Positions 27,829-36,846 are shown, numbered from the stretch's first letter. The stretch is DNA of 64,000 nt from Alphaproteobacteria bacterium (GCA_018969015.1 JAGWZE010000008.1:1-64000), one strand, 5' to 3'. Notes: generated by a model not told the origin, from the letters alone. Numbers and translations: made by a program.

Positions 27829-28833
27829 TTACGCGGCGCGCGGGCGCTCCACCACGTCGAGATCGACCGTCGTCAACGTCCCGTCGCGCAGAACCGTGAG
27901 CGCGGCGCGGCGGCCGTCGGCGTGGGCGTCGAGCAGGCGGTGGACGGCGTCGACGGTGGCGGTGGGGGCGCCGTCGAAGGCGAGGATGACATCGCCCGGG
28001 CGCAAGCCGCCCTGCTCGGCCGGCCCGCCGGGCGCAACGCTGATCACGAGCACGCCGCTTTCGGTGGCGAGCCCCAGGCGACGCACCAAGGCCTTCGACA
28101 ACCCCTGCGTCTGCGCCGCGAGCCCGAGCCATCCGCGCGCGACGCGGCCGGTGCGCATGAGCTCCGGCACGATGCGCTTGGCGGTGTTGATGGGCACCGC
28201 GAAGCAGATGCCCTGCGCGCCGCCGATCATCGCGGTGTTGACGCCGATCACGCGCCCGCGCGCATCGACGAGCGCGCCGCCGGAATTGCCGGGATTGAGA
28301 GCCGCATCGGTCTGGATGACGTCCTCGATCAGGCGTCCGCCTTCGGCGCGCAGGGTGCGCCGCAAAGCCGAGACGACGCCGGCGGTGACGGTGGCCTGCA
28401 GGCCGAGCGGATTGCCGATGGCGACGGCGAGTTCGCCCACCTTCAACGCGTCGCTGTCGCCCAGATCGGCGGCGGCGAGGTTGGTTGCGGCCAGACGAAG
28501 CAAGGCGAGATCGGTGTCGGGATCGGCCCCGACGAGATCGGCCGCGACGACCGAGCCGTCGTACAGCGTGGCTTCGAGGCGTTCGGCGCCACGCACCACG
28601 TGGGCGTTGGTGAGCGCGTAGCCATCGGGGGAGATGATGACGCCGGAGCCCGCGCCGTCGAACGCGTCGGCCCTTTTGCGGCCGCGTCGCACGCCGAGCA
28701 CGGCGGGGCCGACGCGCTCCACCACGCGCACGACGGTTTCGGAAAAGGGATCGCGGGCGGGCCCGGTCGGGTCCGTCGCGGGTGCGGCGTCATCGGCGGC
28801 GAGACGGCGCGGGGCGCGGGAGAAGAGCGGCAT
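27829..28833 (-). CDS. HtrA/DegP-like serine protease with one PDZ domain, apparently no signal peptide
   Basis: 334 residues from the ATG at 28831-28833. Trypsin-like domain with His in ALTNAHVV, Asp in DPDTDLALL and Ser in LNPGNSGGAL; one C-terminal PDZ domain (GVLVISVAPGGPAEQGGLRPGDVILAFDG). The first 45 residues are Pro/Ala/Asp-rich with no hydrophobic stretch, unlike periplasmic DegP/DegS. The frame is open upstream (GC-rich, Arg/Pro) and also shows no signal peptide. It is convergent with prs (10-base gap). Confidence 0.88.
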   Translation of the reverse strand: MPLFSRAPRRLAADDAAPATDPTGPARDPFSETVVRVVERVGPAVLGVRRGRKRADAFDGAGSGVIISPDGYALTNAHVVRGAERLEATLYDGSVVAADLVGADPDTDLALLRLAATNLAAADLGDSDALKVGELAVAIGNPLGLQATVTAGVVSALRRTLRAEGGRLIEDVIQTDAALNPGNSGGALVDARGRVIGVNTAMIGGAQGICFAVPINTAKRIVPELMRTGRVARGWLGLAAQTQGLSKALVRRLGLATESGVLVISVAPGGPAEQGGLRPGDVILAFDGAPTATVDAVHRLLDAHADGRRAALTVLRDGTLTTVDLDVVERPRAA

Positions 28834-28865
28834 GGCGCGGCAGATGGGCGCCCGCGCCGCGCCGA

Positions 28866-29348
28866 TCAAGCCGGGCGGCGGCGGCGGGCGCCAGGGCCGG
28901 GGCGCACCTCGACGCCGCGCGCCTCCACGGCCTCGCCGCAGACGGAGCATGCCAGCACGCTACGGAAGTCGTGGCCGCAGGCGCGGTGGCGATGCAGAAG
29001 CGGCGGGCCGGCGCGGCCGGCATAGTGGGCGTCGCCCCAGTGCACGAGCGACAGGATGACGGGATAGAGCGCGAGGCCCTTCTCCGTCAGCCGGTATTCG
29101 TAGCGGGGCGGGCGCGCTTCGTATTGCACCTTCTCGAGCACGCCTTCGGCGGTGAGATGCGCCAGACGCGCCGCCAGGACGCGACGGGCGATGCCGAGCC
29201 GGGCGGCGAACTCGTCGAACCGGCGCACGCGCAGGAACGCCTCGCGCAGCACGAGCAGCGTCCAGCGGTCGCCGACGACGGCGAGCGCACGGGCGAGCGA
29301 GCAGGCCTCGCGATCGAGATCGTCCCAACGCATGCCCGACCTTTCCAT
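28866..29348 (-). CDS. HxlR-family winged-helix regulator with C-terminal Cys motif
   Basis: 160 residues. The HxlR domain includes CSLARALAVVGDRWTLLVLREAFL, FDEFAARLGIARRVLAARL and the wing YEYRLTEKGLALYPV. The C-terminus adds HRACGHDFRSVLACSVCGE, four Cys/His in a possible zinc ribbon. It is divergent from the SDR gene at 29403 with only 54 bases between the starts, so the two promoters overlap and the regulator probably controls the SDR/isomerase operon. An ATG at 29331-29333 is an alternative start. Confidence 0.87.
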   Translation of the reverse strand: MERSGMRWDDLDREACSLARALAVVGDRWTLLVLREAFLRVRRFDEFAARLGIARRVLAARLAHLTAEGVLEKVQYEARPPRYEYRLTEKGLALYPVILSLVHWGDAHYAGRAGPPLLHRHRACGHDFRSVLACSVCGEAVEARGVEVRPGPGARRRRPA

Positions 29349-29402
29349 TGACTCGGTTCCTTTTCAAGACTTACCTGACACCAGCGCGTGCGGAGGCCGG
29401 AC

Positions 29403-30143
29403 ATGCAGCGGAATGCGACGTGCGCGATCGTGGGTGCGGGTGATTTCATCGGCGCGGCGATCGCGCGGAAATTCGCGGCGGAGGGCTACACGGTCGTCGT
29501 CGGCCGGCGCACGGCGGAAAAGCTCGCGCCGCTCGTCGCCGAGATCGAGGCCGCGGGCGGGCGCTGCGTCGGGCGGGCGCTCGACGCGCGCAAGGAGGAG
29601 GACGTCGTCGCCTTCCTCGAAGCGGCAGATGCGATCGCGCCTCTGGAGGTGGTGATCGCCAATCCCGGCGCCAATGTGCGGTTTCCGATCCTCGAGACAA
29701 CCGAGCGCGTCTTCTTCAAGGTGTGGGAAATGGCCTGCAAGGCGGGCTTTCTCACCGGGCGCGAGGCGGCGCGCATCATGCTCAAGCACGGGCGCGGCTC
29801 GATCTTCTTCACCGGCGCCACGGCGAGCCTGCGCGGCGGCGCGGGATATGCCGCATTCGCCAGCGCCAAGGCGGGGCTGCGCATGCTCGCGCAATCGATG
29901 GCGCGCGAGCTTGGGCCGCAGAACATCCACGTCGCGCATCTCGTGATCGACGCCGGCGTGGACACCGCTTTCGTCCGCGAGCGGATCACCGCGGCGCGCG
30001 GCGCCGAGGCGCTCGCCGCGTTGCCGCCGGACGCGCTGACCGACCCGGCCTCGATCGCCAACGCCTATTGGGCCCTGCACCAGCAGACGCGCGACGCCTG
30101 GACCTTCGAGCTCGATTTGCGGCCCTATCTGGAGACCTGGTGA
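29403..30143 (+). CDS. Short-chain dehydrogenase-like protein with Phe at the catalytic Tyr position
   Basis: 246 residues from ATG 29403 (GGAGG upstream). Rossmann start AIVGAGDFIGAAIARKFAAEG. The region that normally reads YxxxK is GYAAFASAKAGLRML, so the active-site Tyr appears to be Phe, with Lys kept. The upstream Ser position lies in FFTGATASLRGG. Such variants form a recognisable SDR subgroup of unknown activity. It overlaps the next gene by one base, so it is an operon with the DsbA-type isomerase. Confidence 0.85.
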   Translation: MQRNATCAIVGAGDFIGAAIARKFAAEGYTVVVGRRTAEKLAPLVAEIEAAGGRCVGRALDARKEEDVVAFLEAADAIAPLEVVIANPGANVRFPILETTERVFFKVWEMACKAGFLTGREAARIMLKHGRGSIFFTGATASLRGGAGYAAFASAKAGLRMLAQSMARELGPQNIHVAHLVIDAGVDTAFVRERITAARGAEALAALPPDALTDPASIANAYWALHQQTRDAWTFELDLRPYLETW

Positions 30144-30742
30144 TGGATGCGGAGTTCGTTTTCGACTTCGGGAGCCCCAATGCGTGGTGCGCGCACAAGG
30201 TGATCCCGGCAATCGAGGCGCGCACGGGCGCGCGCTTCCACTATACGCCGGCGCTGCTGGGCGGCCTGTTCAAGATCACCAACAACAAGGCGCCGATGGT
30301 GCAGTTCGCGGCGATCCCGGCAAAGCTCGCCTATGAACGGCGCGAACTCGAGCGCTTCCTCGCGCGTCACAAGCTGCAGTTCGCGATGAACCCGCACTTC
30401 CCCGTCAACACGCTGCTGTTGATGCGCATGGCGACGGCCGCGCAGATGGACGGCGTGCTTGCGCCCTATGTGGACGCCGCGTTCCGCCTGATGTGGGAGG
30501 TCCCGCACAAGATGGATGATCCCGAGGTGGCGGTGGCGCAACTCGCGGCGGCCGGGATCGACGCCGAGCGCCTGTATGCGCGCGCGCAGGAGGACGACGT
30601 GAAGGCGCGCCTCGTGGCGACGACGGAAGCGGCGGCGAAGCGCGGCGTGTTCGGCAGCCCGACCTTCTTCGTCGGCGACGAGATGTATTTCGGGAAGAAC
30701 ACGCTGGGCGAGGTCGAGGAGGCCATGGCGGCGCGGGCCTAG
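30143..30742 (+). CDS. DsbA-family 2-hydroxychromene-2-carboxylate isomerase-like protein
   Basis: 199 residues with a kappa-GST/DsbA-like thioredoxin fold: FVFDFGSPNAWCAHKVIP (glutathione-site Ser in SPNA), GGLFKITNNKAPM, FPVNTLLLMRMA, and GVFGSPTFFVGDEMYFGKNTL at the C-terminus. The family acts in naphthalene-type catabolism but most genomic members have unknown substrates; no ring-cleavage genes are nearby. ATG overlaps the SDR stop by one base. Confidence 0.88.
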   Translation: MDAEFVFDFGSPNAWCAHKVIPAIEARTGARFHYTPALLGGLFKITNNKAPMVQFAAIPAKLAYERRELERFLARHKLQFAMNPHFPVNTLLLMRMATAAQMDGVLAPYVDAAFRLMWEVPHKMDDPEVAVAQLAAAGIDAERLYARAQEDDVKARLVATTEAAAKRGVFGSPTFFVGDEMYFGKNTLGEVEEAMAARA

Positions 30743-30788
30743 GGCTGAGCGCGGGCTTACGAGACGTCTGGCGCGTGACATTTCCCCC

Positions 30789-30888
30789 CGTCATCCTCGG
30801 CGCGCCGTCGGCGCGTCGGGGATCCAAGGCCTGTTCTGCGTCCCCCGTCTGGATCCCCGGCCTCGCTGCGATACGCCGAGGATGACGG
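30789..30888. repeat. Dispersed palindromic repeat family A, full copy
   Basis: CGTCATCCTCGGC at the left and GCCGAGGATGACGG at the right enclose GGGGATCCAAGG and CTGGATCCCCGG, the same plan and length as the copy at 21313-21412. It sits between the convergent isomerase and ppk2 genes. Confidence 0.85.
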
Positions 30889-30899
30889 CGGCGGACGGA

Positions 30900-31733
30900 T
30901 CACTCGATCCTGAAATCCTCCGGTTTCCAGGGAACGTCCGGGTACTGCGGATCCATCTCCTCGAGCACGCCGCGCACGATCGCCGCGATCAGGGCGTTGC
31001 GGCGCCATTTGTGATCGGCGGGAATGACGCGCCACGGCGCGTGCGCGGTCGAGCAGCGCTTCAACGCGATCGCGTAGGCGTCCATGTAGGCGCCCCACAG
31101 CTTGCGGTCCTCGAGGTCGCCGGCGTTCCATTTCCAGCGCTTCTTGGGATCGTCGAGCCGCTCCTGCAGGCGCTCCTTCTGTTCGTCCTTCGAGATGTTG
31201 AGCATGAACTTGAGAATGGTCACGCCGTTCTCGGCGAGGTGTTTCTCGAAGGCGTTGATCTGGGCGTAGCGCTTCTCGACGTCGTCGAGCGGCGCGAGCT
31301 TGCGCACCCTTGCGACAAGGACGTCCTCGTAGTGCGAGCGGTTGAAGATGCCGATGGCGCCGCGGGGCGGCACAGCCTTGTGCACGCGCCAGAGATAATC
31401 CTGCGCCATCTCCGCCTCGCTTGGGCGGCCGAACGGCGTGACGGTGACGCCGAGCGGGCCCGTCGCGTTGAAGACGCCGCGCACCGTGCCGTCCTTGCCG
31501 GACGTGTCCATGCCCTGCAGCACGACGAGCAGCGCACGGCGGCGCTCCGCCCACAGACGATCCTGCAGCGCGTTGATCGCATCGACGTCACGCGCAAGGC
31601 GCGCATCCGCGGCATCGCGATCGGGGAACAGGTGCGCCCCCTTCGTGTCGCGCAGGTCGGGATCGGCGTGCGGGGCGAGGCGGACAGCGTCGTCCAGATC
31701 GCGCCAGGACGGGTCGGGTGCGGCGTTCGGCAT
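30900..31733 (-). CDS. ppk2: Polyphosphate kinase 2 family protein
   Basis: Transfers phosphate between polyphosphate and nucleoside (di/mono)phosphates. 277 residues, single-domain PPK2 with Walker A LQGMDTSGKDGTVRGVF, Walker B-like GIFNRSHYEDVLVARV, and the lid region FGRPSEAEMAQDYLWRVH. Class (AMP versus ADP preference) is not determinable by eye. GGAGG precedes the ATG at 31731-31733. A terminator-like hairpin lies only 30 bases upstream of the start, so leader-level control is possible. Confidence 0.9.
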   Translation of the reverse strand: MPNAAPDPSWRDLDDAVRLAPHADPDLRDTKGAHLFPDRDAADARLARDVDAINALQDRLWAERRRALLVVLQGMDTSGKDGTVRGVFNATGPLGVTVTPFGRPSEAEMAQDYLWRVHKAVPPRGAIGIFNRSHYEDVLVARVRKLAPLDDVEKRYAQINAFEKHLAENGVTILKFMLNISKDEQKERLQERLDDPKKRWKWNAGDLEDRKLWGAYMDAYAIALKRCSTAHAPWRVIPADHKWRRNALIAAIVRGVLEEMDPQYPDVPWKPEDFRIE

Positions 31734-31762
31734 CGGCGGGCCTCCAGGGATGGCATGGGGTC

Positions 31763-31795
31763 AAAAAAGAAGGGGCCCCGCAAGCGGGACCCCTT
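31763..31795 (-). terminator. Intrinsic terminator/attenuator in the ppk2 leader
   Basis: On the minus strand AAGGGGTCCCGC, loop TT, GCGGGGCCCCTT (12 pairs including one G-U) is followed by CTTTTTT-type bases. It ends 30 bases before the ppk2 start codon on the same strand, so it terminates a short upstream transcript or attenuates ppk2. Confidence 0.8.
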
Positions 31796-31892
31796 CCGAT
31801 CTGGCCCGACGCGCGACGCGCGCCCGTCAGGCTCGATATTCCGTCGTTCTCCCCCGCGTCGATCCCCGTCGCGACGAGTCGTCGGTGAGACT

Positions 31893-31921
31893 GATTGTGG
31901 CGAGACGGCGCCAAGGCTCAA
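31893..31921 (-). promoter_or_regulatory. Candidate sigma-70 promoter for a short RNA/ppk2 leader
   Basis: On the minus strand TTGAGC (31916-31921), 17-base spacer, ACAATC (31893-31898). Transcription would begin near 31886 and reach the terminator at 31763 after about 124 nt, or continue into ppk2. The remaining bases of the 353-base gap between ppk2 and rpsD show no gene that I trust. Confidence 0.4.
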
Positions 31922-32031
31922 CTTTCAAAACGGCAAGAGTCGGCGCCCGCCGCGACTTTTTGCTGTGAACATGTCCGCATGGTCGTTTGACGGCGCGGGC
32001 GCTGAGCGCCGCGCGCCCCGCGCAGGGCAAA

Positions 32032-32059
32032 GAAAAAGGGCCCCGCATGGCGGGGCCCT
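32032..32059 (-). terminator. Intrinsic terminator of rpsD
   Basis: On the minus strand AGGGCCCCGC, loop CAT, GCGGGGCCCT followed by TTTTTCT. It lies 28 bases after the rpsD stop codon and is a textbook rho-independent terminator. Confidence 0.9.
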
Positions 32060-32086
32060 CGATCTTTGCCGGCAAAGGCGGATGGA

Positions 32087-32704
32087 TCAGCTCGCGTAGT
32101 ATTCGACGACGAGGTTCGGCTCCATCTGCACCGGGTACGGAACGTCCGACAGCTGCGGAATGCGCGTGTACTTCGCGGTCATGCCCTTCGGGTCGACTTC
32201 GATGTACTCCGGGAAGTCCCGCTCGGCGCTTTGCAGCGCTTCGATGACCAGCGCCATGTTGCGGGCCTTCTCGCGGATCTCGATCACGTCGCCGGCGCGG
32301 CAGACGTAGGACGGGATGTTCACGCGGCGGCCGTTCACCTTGACGTGGCCGTGGTTCACGATTTGGCGCGCGGCGAACGGCGTCGGCGCGAACTTCGAGC
32401 GGTAGACGATCGCGTCGAGACGGCTTTCCAGAAGGCCGATCAGGTTCTCGGCCGTGTTGCCCTTCCGGCGCGCGGCTTCCGCGTAGATCTTGCGGAACTG
32501 ACGCTCGGTGATGTTGCCGTAATAGAAGCGCAGCTTCTGCTTGGCGATCAGCTGGAGGCCGAAGTCGCTCATCTTGCCCTTGCGGCGCTGGCCGTGCTGG
32601 CCGGGGCCGTAGGAGCGCTTGTTCACGGGCGATTTCGGACGGCCCCAGATGTTCTGGCCGAAGCGACGATCGATTTTGTATTTGGCGGAAAGACGCTTGC
32701 TCAT
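32087..32704 (-). CDS. rpsD: 30S ribosomal protein S4
   Basis: Primary 16S rRNA-binding assembly protein; also an mRNA-binding autoregulator in some bacteria. 205 residues, the usual length, from ATG 32702-32704 ([22 protein letters not shown]). Signature motifs are [52 protein letters not shown] (the S4 RNA-binding domain) and the C-terminus [11 protein letters not shown]. The only good Shine-Dalgarno is separated from this ATG by a GC hairpin; an in-frame ATG at 32738-32740 would add 12 basic residues. Monocistronic, outside the alpha operon. Confidence 0.98.
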   Translation of the reverse strand: MSKRLSAKYKIDRRFGQNIWGRPKSPVNKRSYGPGQHGQRRKGKMSDFGLQLIAKQKLRFYYGNITERQFRKIYAEAARRKGNTAENLIGLLESRLDAIVYRSKFAPTPFAARQIVNHGHVKVNGRRVNIPSYVCRAGDVIEIREKARNMALVIEALQSAERDFPEYIEVDPKGMTAKYTRIPQLSDVPYPVQMEPNLVVEYYAS

Positions 32705-32712
32705 GCGGTCAC

Positions 32713-32775
32713 GCGGGCCCAAGGCCCGCGCCCTCTTCATCTGACGGGGCCCGGCGGCTCCCCCATTGGAGCCGC
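32713..32775 (-). promoter_or_regulatory. Structured rpsD 5' leader (two hairpins)
   Basis: Two perfect inverted repeats precede rpsD: GCGGGCC-TTG-GGCCCGC at 32713-32729, lying between the AGAGGG Shine-Dalgarno and the start codon, and GCGGCTCC-six bases-GGAGCCGC at 32754-32775 (both read on either strand). Placement fits translational control, possibly by S4 itself, as in other bacteria with a different leader. No function is shown. Confidence 0.4.
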
Positions 32776-32880
32776 GACTACCCTGGCGGTTCGCCCGTCG
32801 CCCAGCATACCCGGGGGCCCATCAGGAAAATCCTGGGCCGCCGCGGGAAGCGGGGCTTATGGCGGAACGGGGGGGCGGGG

Positions 32881-33195
32881 TCAAGGCGGGGGCGGCTCGT
32901 CGCGGCGTCGAGACCGCCAGTACGTCGGACGGCGGCGCAAATGGGCGATGGCGAGAACGAGAACCTCGTCGTCCGTCACGGTGTAGATAAGGCCGTAGGG
33001 AAACCGGCGGAGCCGAATGCGCCGGATTCCTGCGGGATCAAGCAGATGCCAAGCCTGCGGGTGGCGCACGACGCGACGCCCCGCCTCCCGCACCTGATCG
33101 AGAAACGCCCGCTCCAGGCCGGGCGACTGCGCGGCGTACCAGGCGACGGCCTCATCGAGTTCTGCTGCCGCCGCAGCGAGCAGCCGAACCTTCAC
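32881..33195 (-). CDS. RelE/ParE-family toxin
   Basis: 104 residues: KVRLLAAAAAELDEAVAWYAAQSPGLERAFLDQV at the N-terminus and RRIRLRRFPYGLIYTVTDDEVLVLAIAHLRRRPTYW toward the C-terminus are the standard ParE/RelE pattern. The toxin could target gyrase or ribosome-bound mRNA; the family does not decide. Its ATG overlaps the upstream antitoxin stop by four bases. The C-terminal tail (RSRRRDEPPPP) is longer than usual. Confidence 0.88.
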   Translation of the reverse strand: MKVRLLAAAAAELDEAVAWYAAQSPGLERAFLDQVREAGRRVVRHPQAWHLLDPAGIRRIRLRRFPYGLIYTVTDDEVLVLAIAHLRRRPTYWRSRRRDEPPPP

Positions 33196-33416
33196 GTCGC
33201 CTTGGCAAGGTTTGCGAGGGTCAGATCGAAATCGGCGGCGTCCATTTCGCCCCGGCGGTAGGCTGCCAGGCGGTCTCTAGCTTCTTCCGCCCATGCGCCG
33301 TCGAGCGCCGGATCGGCCGCATCGAGGCTGTCCAGAATGCCATCGACGAGCTCGGCGCGGGCCTCGGGCGGAAGGCGACGCGCTTCGTCCGCAAGCCTTT
33401 TGACCTGATCATTCAT
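33192..33416 (-). CDS. Antitoxin of the ParE pair (addiction-module component)
   Basis: 74 residues beginning MNDQVKRLADEARRLPPEARAELVDGILDSLD and containing AWAEEARDRLAAYRRGEM. This is the short all-helical addiction-module protein (TIGR02574-like) that is regularly found directly upstream of ParE-type toxins. It precedes and is translationally coupled to the toxin, so antitoxin is made first. Confidence 0.85.
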   Translation of the reverse strand: MNDQVKRLADEARRLPPEARAELVDGILDSLDAADPALDGAWAEEARDRLAAYRRGEMDAADFDLTLANLAKAT

Positions 33417-33508
33417 CCGCCGAGGATAGCAGACGATCCCCCGGCCAAGAAGCATCGGGGCCCGCGGCGACGGCCGCTTGCCGCCCGGTCTGGGCTCGGG
33501 GCTGCGCC

Positions 33509-34306
33509 CTAGCCGAACACCGCCACGCTCTGCCGGCCCGCCACGAGCGCCCCACCGTCCTCGTCCCAGATGGCCATGGCCTGCGCGGAGTAGCCTTCGG
33601 CGATGGTTTCGGCGTTGGAGCGCAGGAGCTTCCAGCCGGGGCGGATCGCGGCTTCGGCGTCGAGGATGTCGACCATCCAGGTCATCGAGCTGATGATGGC
33701 GGGCGCGGTGAACGCCGACATGGCGGCCGGCGGCGGGGCGTCGGCCAACGCCAGGAGGGCGGCGGCGTTTGCGGGCGCCGCGGGATCGAGATGGCGCACC
33801 CACAGCCACATGTCGGGCACGGCGGCGCCGCTGACGGGCCGCTGGCCGCGGGCGAGGCGCATGTCGAAGTGCTGGCGGAAGGCCGGGCCGATGCCGGGCG
33901 GGAAGAACGACTCGCATGCGTCCGGACGCGGGATGTCGGCCGGCGCGGGCTCGGCGGCGCGGGCATAGGCCGAGGGCCGCGCGGCGCCGAAGCAGAACAC
34001 GGACCGCGTCCCGATCTGGCCGTCGCTCACGAGATCCGCGGAGACGAAGGCCGCCGATTTGCCCCGCCGGAGCAGTTCGGCGCGCAGCTCCACCTGCCCG
34101 GCCGCCGGGCCGACGAAGCTCACCTGCGCCGAGCGCAGCGGCGGGAGATCGGGAAAGGCCTTTTCCGCCGCGGCCAGGCACAGCGCCGCCGAGATGCCGC
34201 CATAGAGCGTGCGCCCTTGCCGCCAATCCTCGCCGACGGCGACGGACCAGCCGGTTTCAGTCGGCGAGAAGGCGGCGAGGAGATTGGAGAAGGGCGTGGG
34301 GCTCAT
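33509..34306 (-). CDS. Acyl-CoA thioesterase, double hot-dog
   Basis: 265 residues with TesB-like layout: N-terminal hot-dog GRTLYGGISAALCLAAAEKAF...LRSAQVSFVGPAAGQVELRAELLRRGKSAAFVSADLV, and a C-terminal hot-dog ending WKLLRSNAETIAEGYSAQAMAIWDEDG. The second domain has the Asp/Thr region reduced to AIISSMTWMVDI. Thioesterase activity is inferred from fold; substrate chain length is unknown. Not obviously in an operon. Confidence 0.85.
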   Translation of the reverse strand: MSPTPFSNLLAAFSPTETGWSVAVGEDWRQGRTLYGGISAALCLAAAEKAFPDLPPLRSAQVSFVGPAAGQVELRAELLRRGKSAAFVSADLVSDGQIGTRSVFCFGAARPSAYARAAEPAPADIPRPDACESFFPPGIGPAFRQHFDMRLARGQRPVSGAAVPDMWLWVRHLDPAAPANAAALLALADAPPPAAMSAFTAPAIISSMTWMVDILDAEAAIRPGWKLLRSNAETIAEGYSAQAMAIWDEDGGALVAGRQSVAVFG

Positions 34307-34364
34307 GCGCCCTCTTAATCGCGGGCCGCCCCGGTGCGAAGCGGCGCCGCGAGGGAAAGCGCGC

Positions 34365-34835
34365 TCAAAGTTCGTATTGGCTCTGGAGATAGTTCTTCAG
34401 GCCGATCTGCCCGATGACGCCGAGCTGGGTTTCGAGGAAATCGATGTGCTCCTCGGTGTCGTCGAGGATGGCGACGAGCACGTCCCGCGAGGCGTAGTCC
34501 TGCTTCTTTTCGCAGAGTGCGATGGCCTCGACGAGCGTCACGCGGCCGCGGGCCTCCGCGGCGAGGTCGGCCTCGAGGCGCTCCTGCACCGTCTCGCCGA
34601 TGGCGAGCTTGTGCAGGTCCTGCAGATTGGGGAAGCCCTCGAGAAGGAGGATGCGCTTAACCACACGGTCGGCGTGCTTCATCTCGCCGATCGATTCTTC
34701 GTACGTTTTCTTCCCGAGCTTGCCGAAGCCTTCGGACTCGTAGAGCCGCGCATGCAGGAAGTACTGGTTCACCGACGTGAGTTCGTTGGTGAGCACGGCG
34801 TTCAGCGCCCGGATGACGTCCGCATCGCCCTTCAT
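34365..34835 (-). CDS. bfr: Bacterioferritin
   Basis: 24-mer iron-storage protein. 156 residues from the ATG at 34833-34835 (AAGGGG upstream). Ferroxidase ligands: Glu in LTNELTSVNQYFLHARLY, Glu/His in IGEMKHADRVV, and Glu/His in LDDTEEHIDFLE. The Met of EMKHAD is the heme-binding position. It lies 131 bases downstream of bfd in the same direction. Confidence 0.95.
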   Translation of the reverse strand: MKGDADVIRALNAVLTNELTSVNQYFLHARLYESEGFGKLGKKTYEESIGEMKHADRVVKRILLLEGFPNLQDLHKLAIGETVQERLEADLAAEARGRVTLVEAIALCEKKQDYASRDVLVAILDDTEEHIDFLETQLGVIGQIGLKNYLQSQYEL

Positions 34836-34965
34836 GTCGGCCCCTTCGCACTTGGCGCGGCGCAACGGCGCGGCGCGGCTGATGTCATTGGCTAATCTGG
34901 CGAACGGGCGGCTGTCGAGTGCGGCGGCGCGGCCCAGCCGTCATTTGATCGGGAGACGCCCCGAT

Positions 34966-35160
34966 TCAGGCGGTGCGGCGCACGTCGGCGTCGGGCGCGC
35001 GGTCACGCGAGCGAAGCCGCTCGACGATCTCGGGCAGGCACCGGCCGCAGCAGGGCTCGTGCCCGCAGGCGCGCAGCACGGCGCGGGGCGTGGCGGCGCC
35101 GGCCTCGATCGCCGCCTCCACCTGTCTCGCCCGAACGCCGTTGCAGTTGCAGATGTACAT
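34966..35160 (-). CDS. bfd: Bacterioferritin-associated ferredoxin
   Basis: 64-residue [2Fe-2S] protein; reduces bacterioferritin heme so that stored iron is mobilised. Cluster ligands in YICNCNGV (CxC) and HEPCCGRCLPEI (CxxC with an extra Cys). Adjacent to bfr on the same strand, which is its known partner. A Fur-like palindrome lies about 30 bases upstream of its start, matching the known induction of Bfd in low iron. Confidence 0.92.
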   Translation of the reverse strand: MYICNCNGVRARQVEAAIEAGAATPRAVLRACGHEPCCGRCLPEIVERLRSRDRAPDADVRRTA

Positions 35161-35186
35161 GAGCCGAGCCTAGCGTGGCCCCACGC

Positions 35187-35206
35187 AATTGCAAGTCATT
35201 CGCATA
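35187..35206. promoter_or_regulatory. Putative Fur-type operator upstream of bfd
   Basis: AATTGCAAGTCATTCGCATA is a pseudo-palindrome of the TGCRAATNATTYGCA type (11 of 17 symmetric positions), centred about 36 bases upstream of the bfd start, and in the promoter zone shared with divergent rimO. The rest of the 275-base gap includes only a small ACACCCG/CGGGTGT hairpin at 35270-35288. Confidence 0.42.
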
Positions 35207-35435
35207 TGCGACAAAAGGCGGAGGGGCGGCCCGGCGTCGCGCCAGGCCCTGCGCTTTGGCGGGGCCAAAACACCCGTACTGCGGGTGTGCGGAGATACGG
35301 TTCGCGCGTCGCGGGCGCCGCCTTCGCCCCACTGCGACCGACATGCGGACACACCTTCGCCGAATGGACGCTTTGTGTTCGCCGCGGCTTGCGCTAAACG
35401 GCCCGCTTTCTTCCGTGGTCGATCCGGGGCCGCCA

Positions 35436-36776
<1,341 letters not shown>

Positions 36777-36846
36777 GAGATCGGGCGTTTCCGCGCGCGG
36801 CATCAGCCAATCGGGTGATGCAAGTCCGCCGTTCTGAACGAATAAA

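Noticed and set aside
31918-31980. 20-codon minus-strand frame upstream of the ppk2 leader (ATG at 31980)
   Set aside because: No Shine-Dalgarno and it covers the putative promoter; likely chance.
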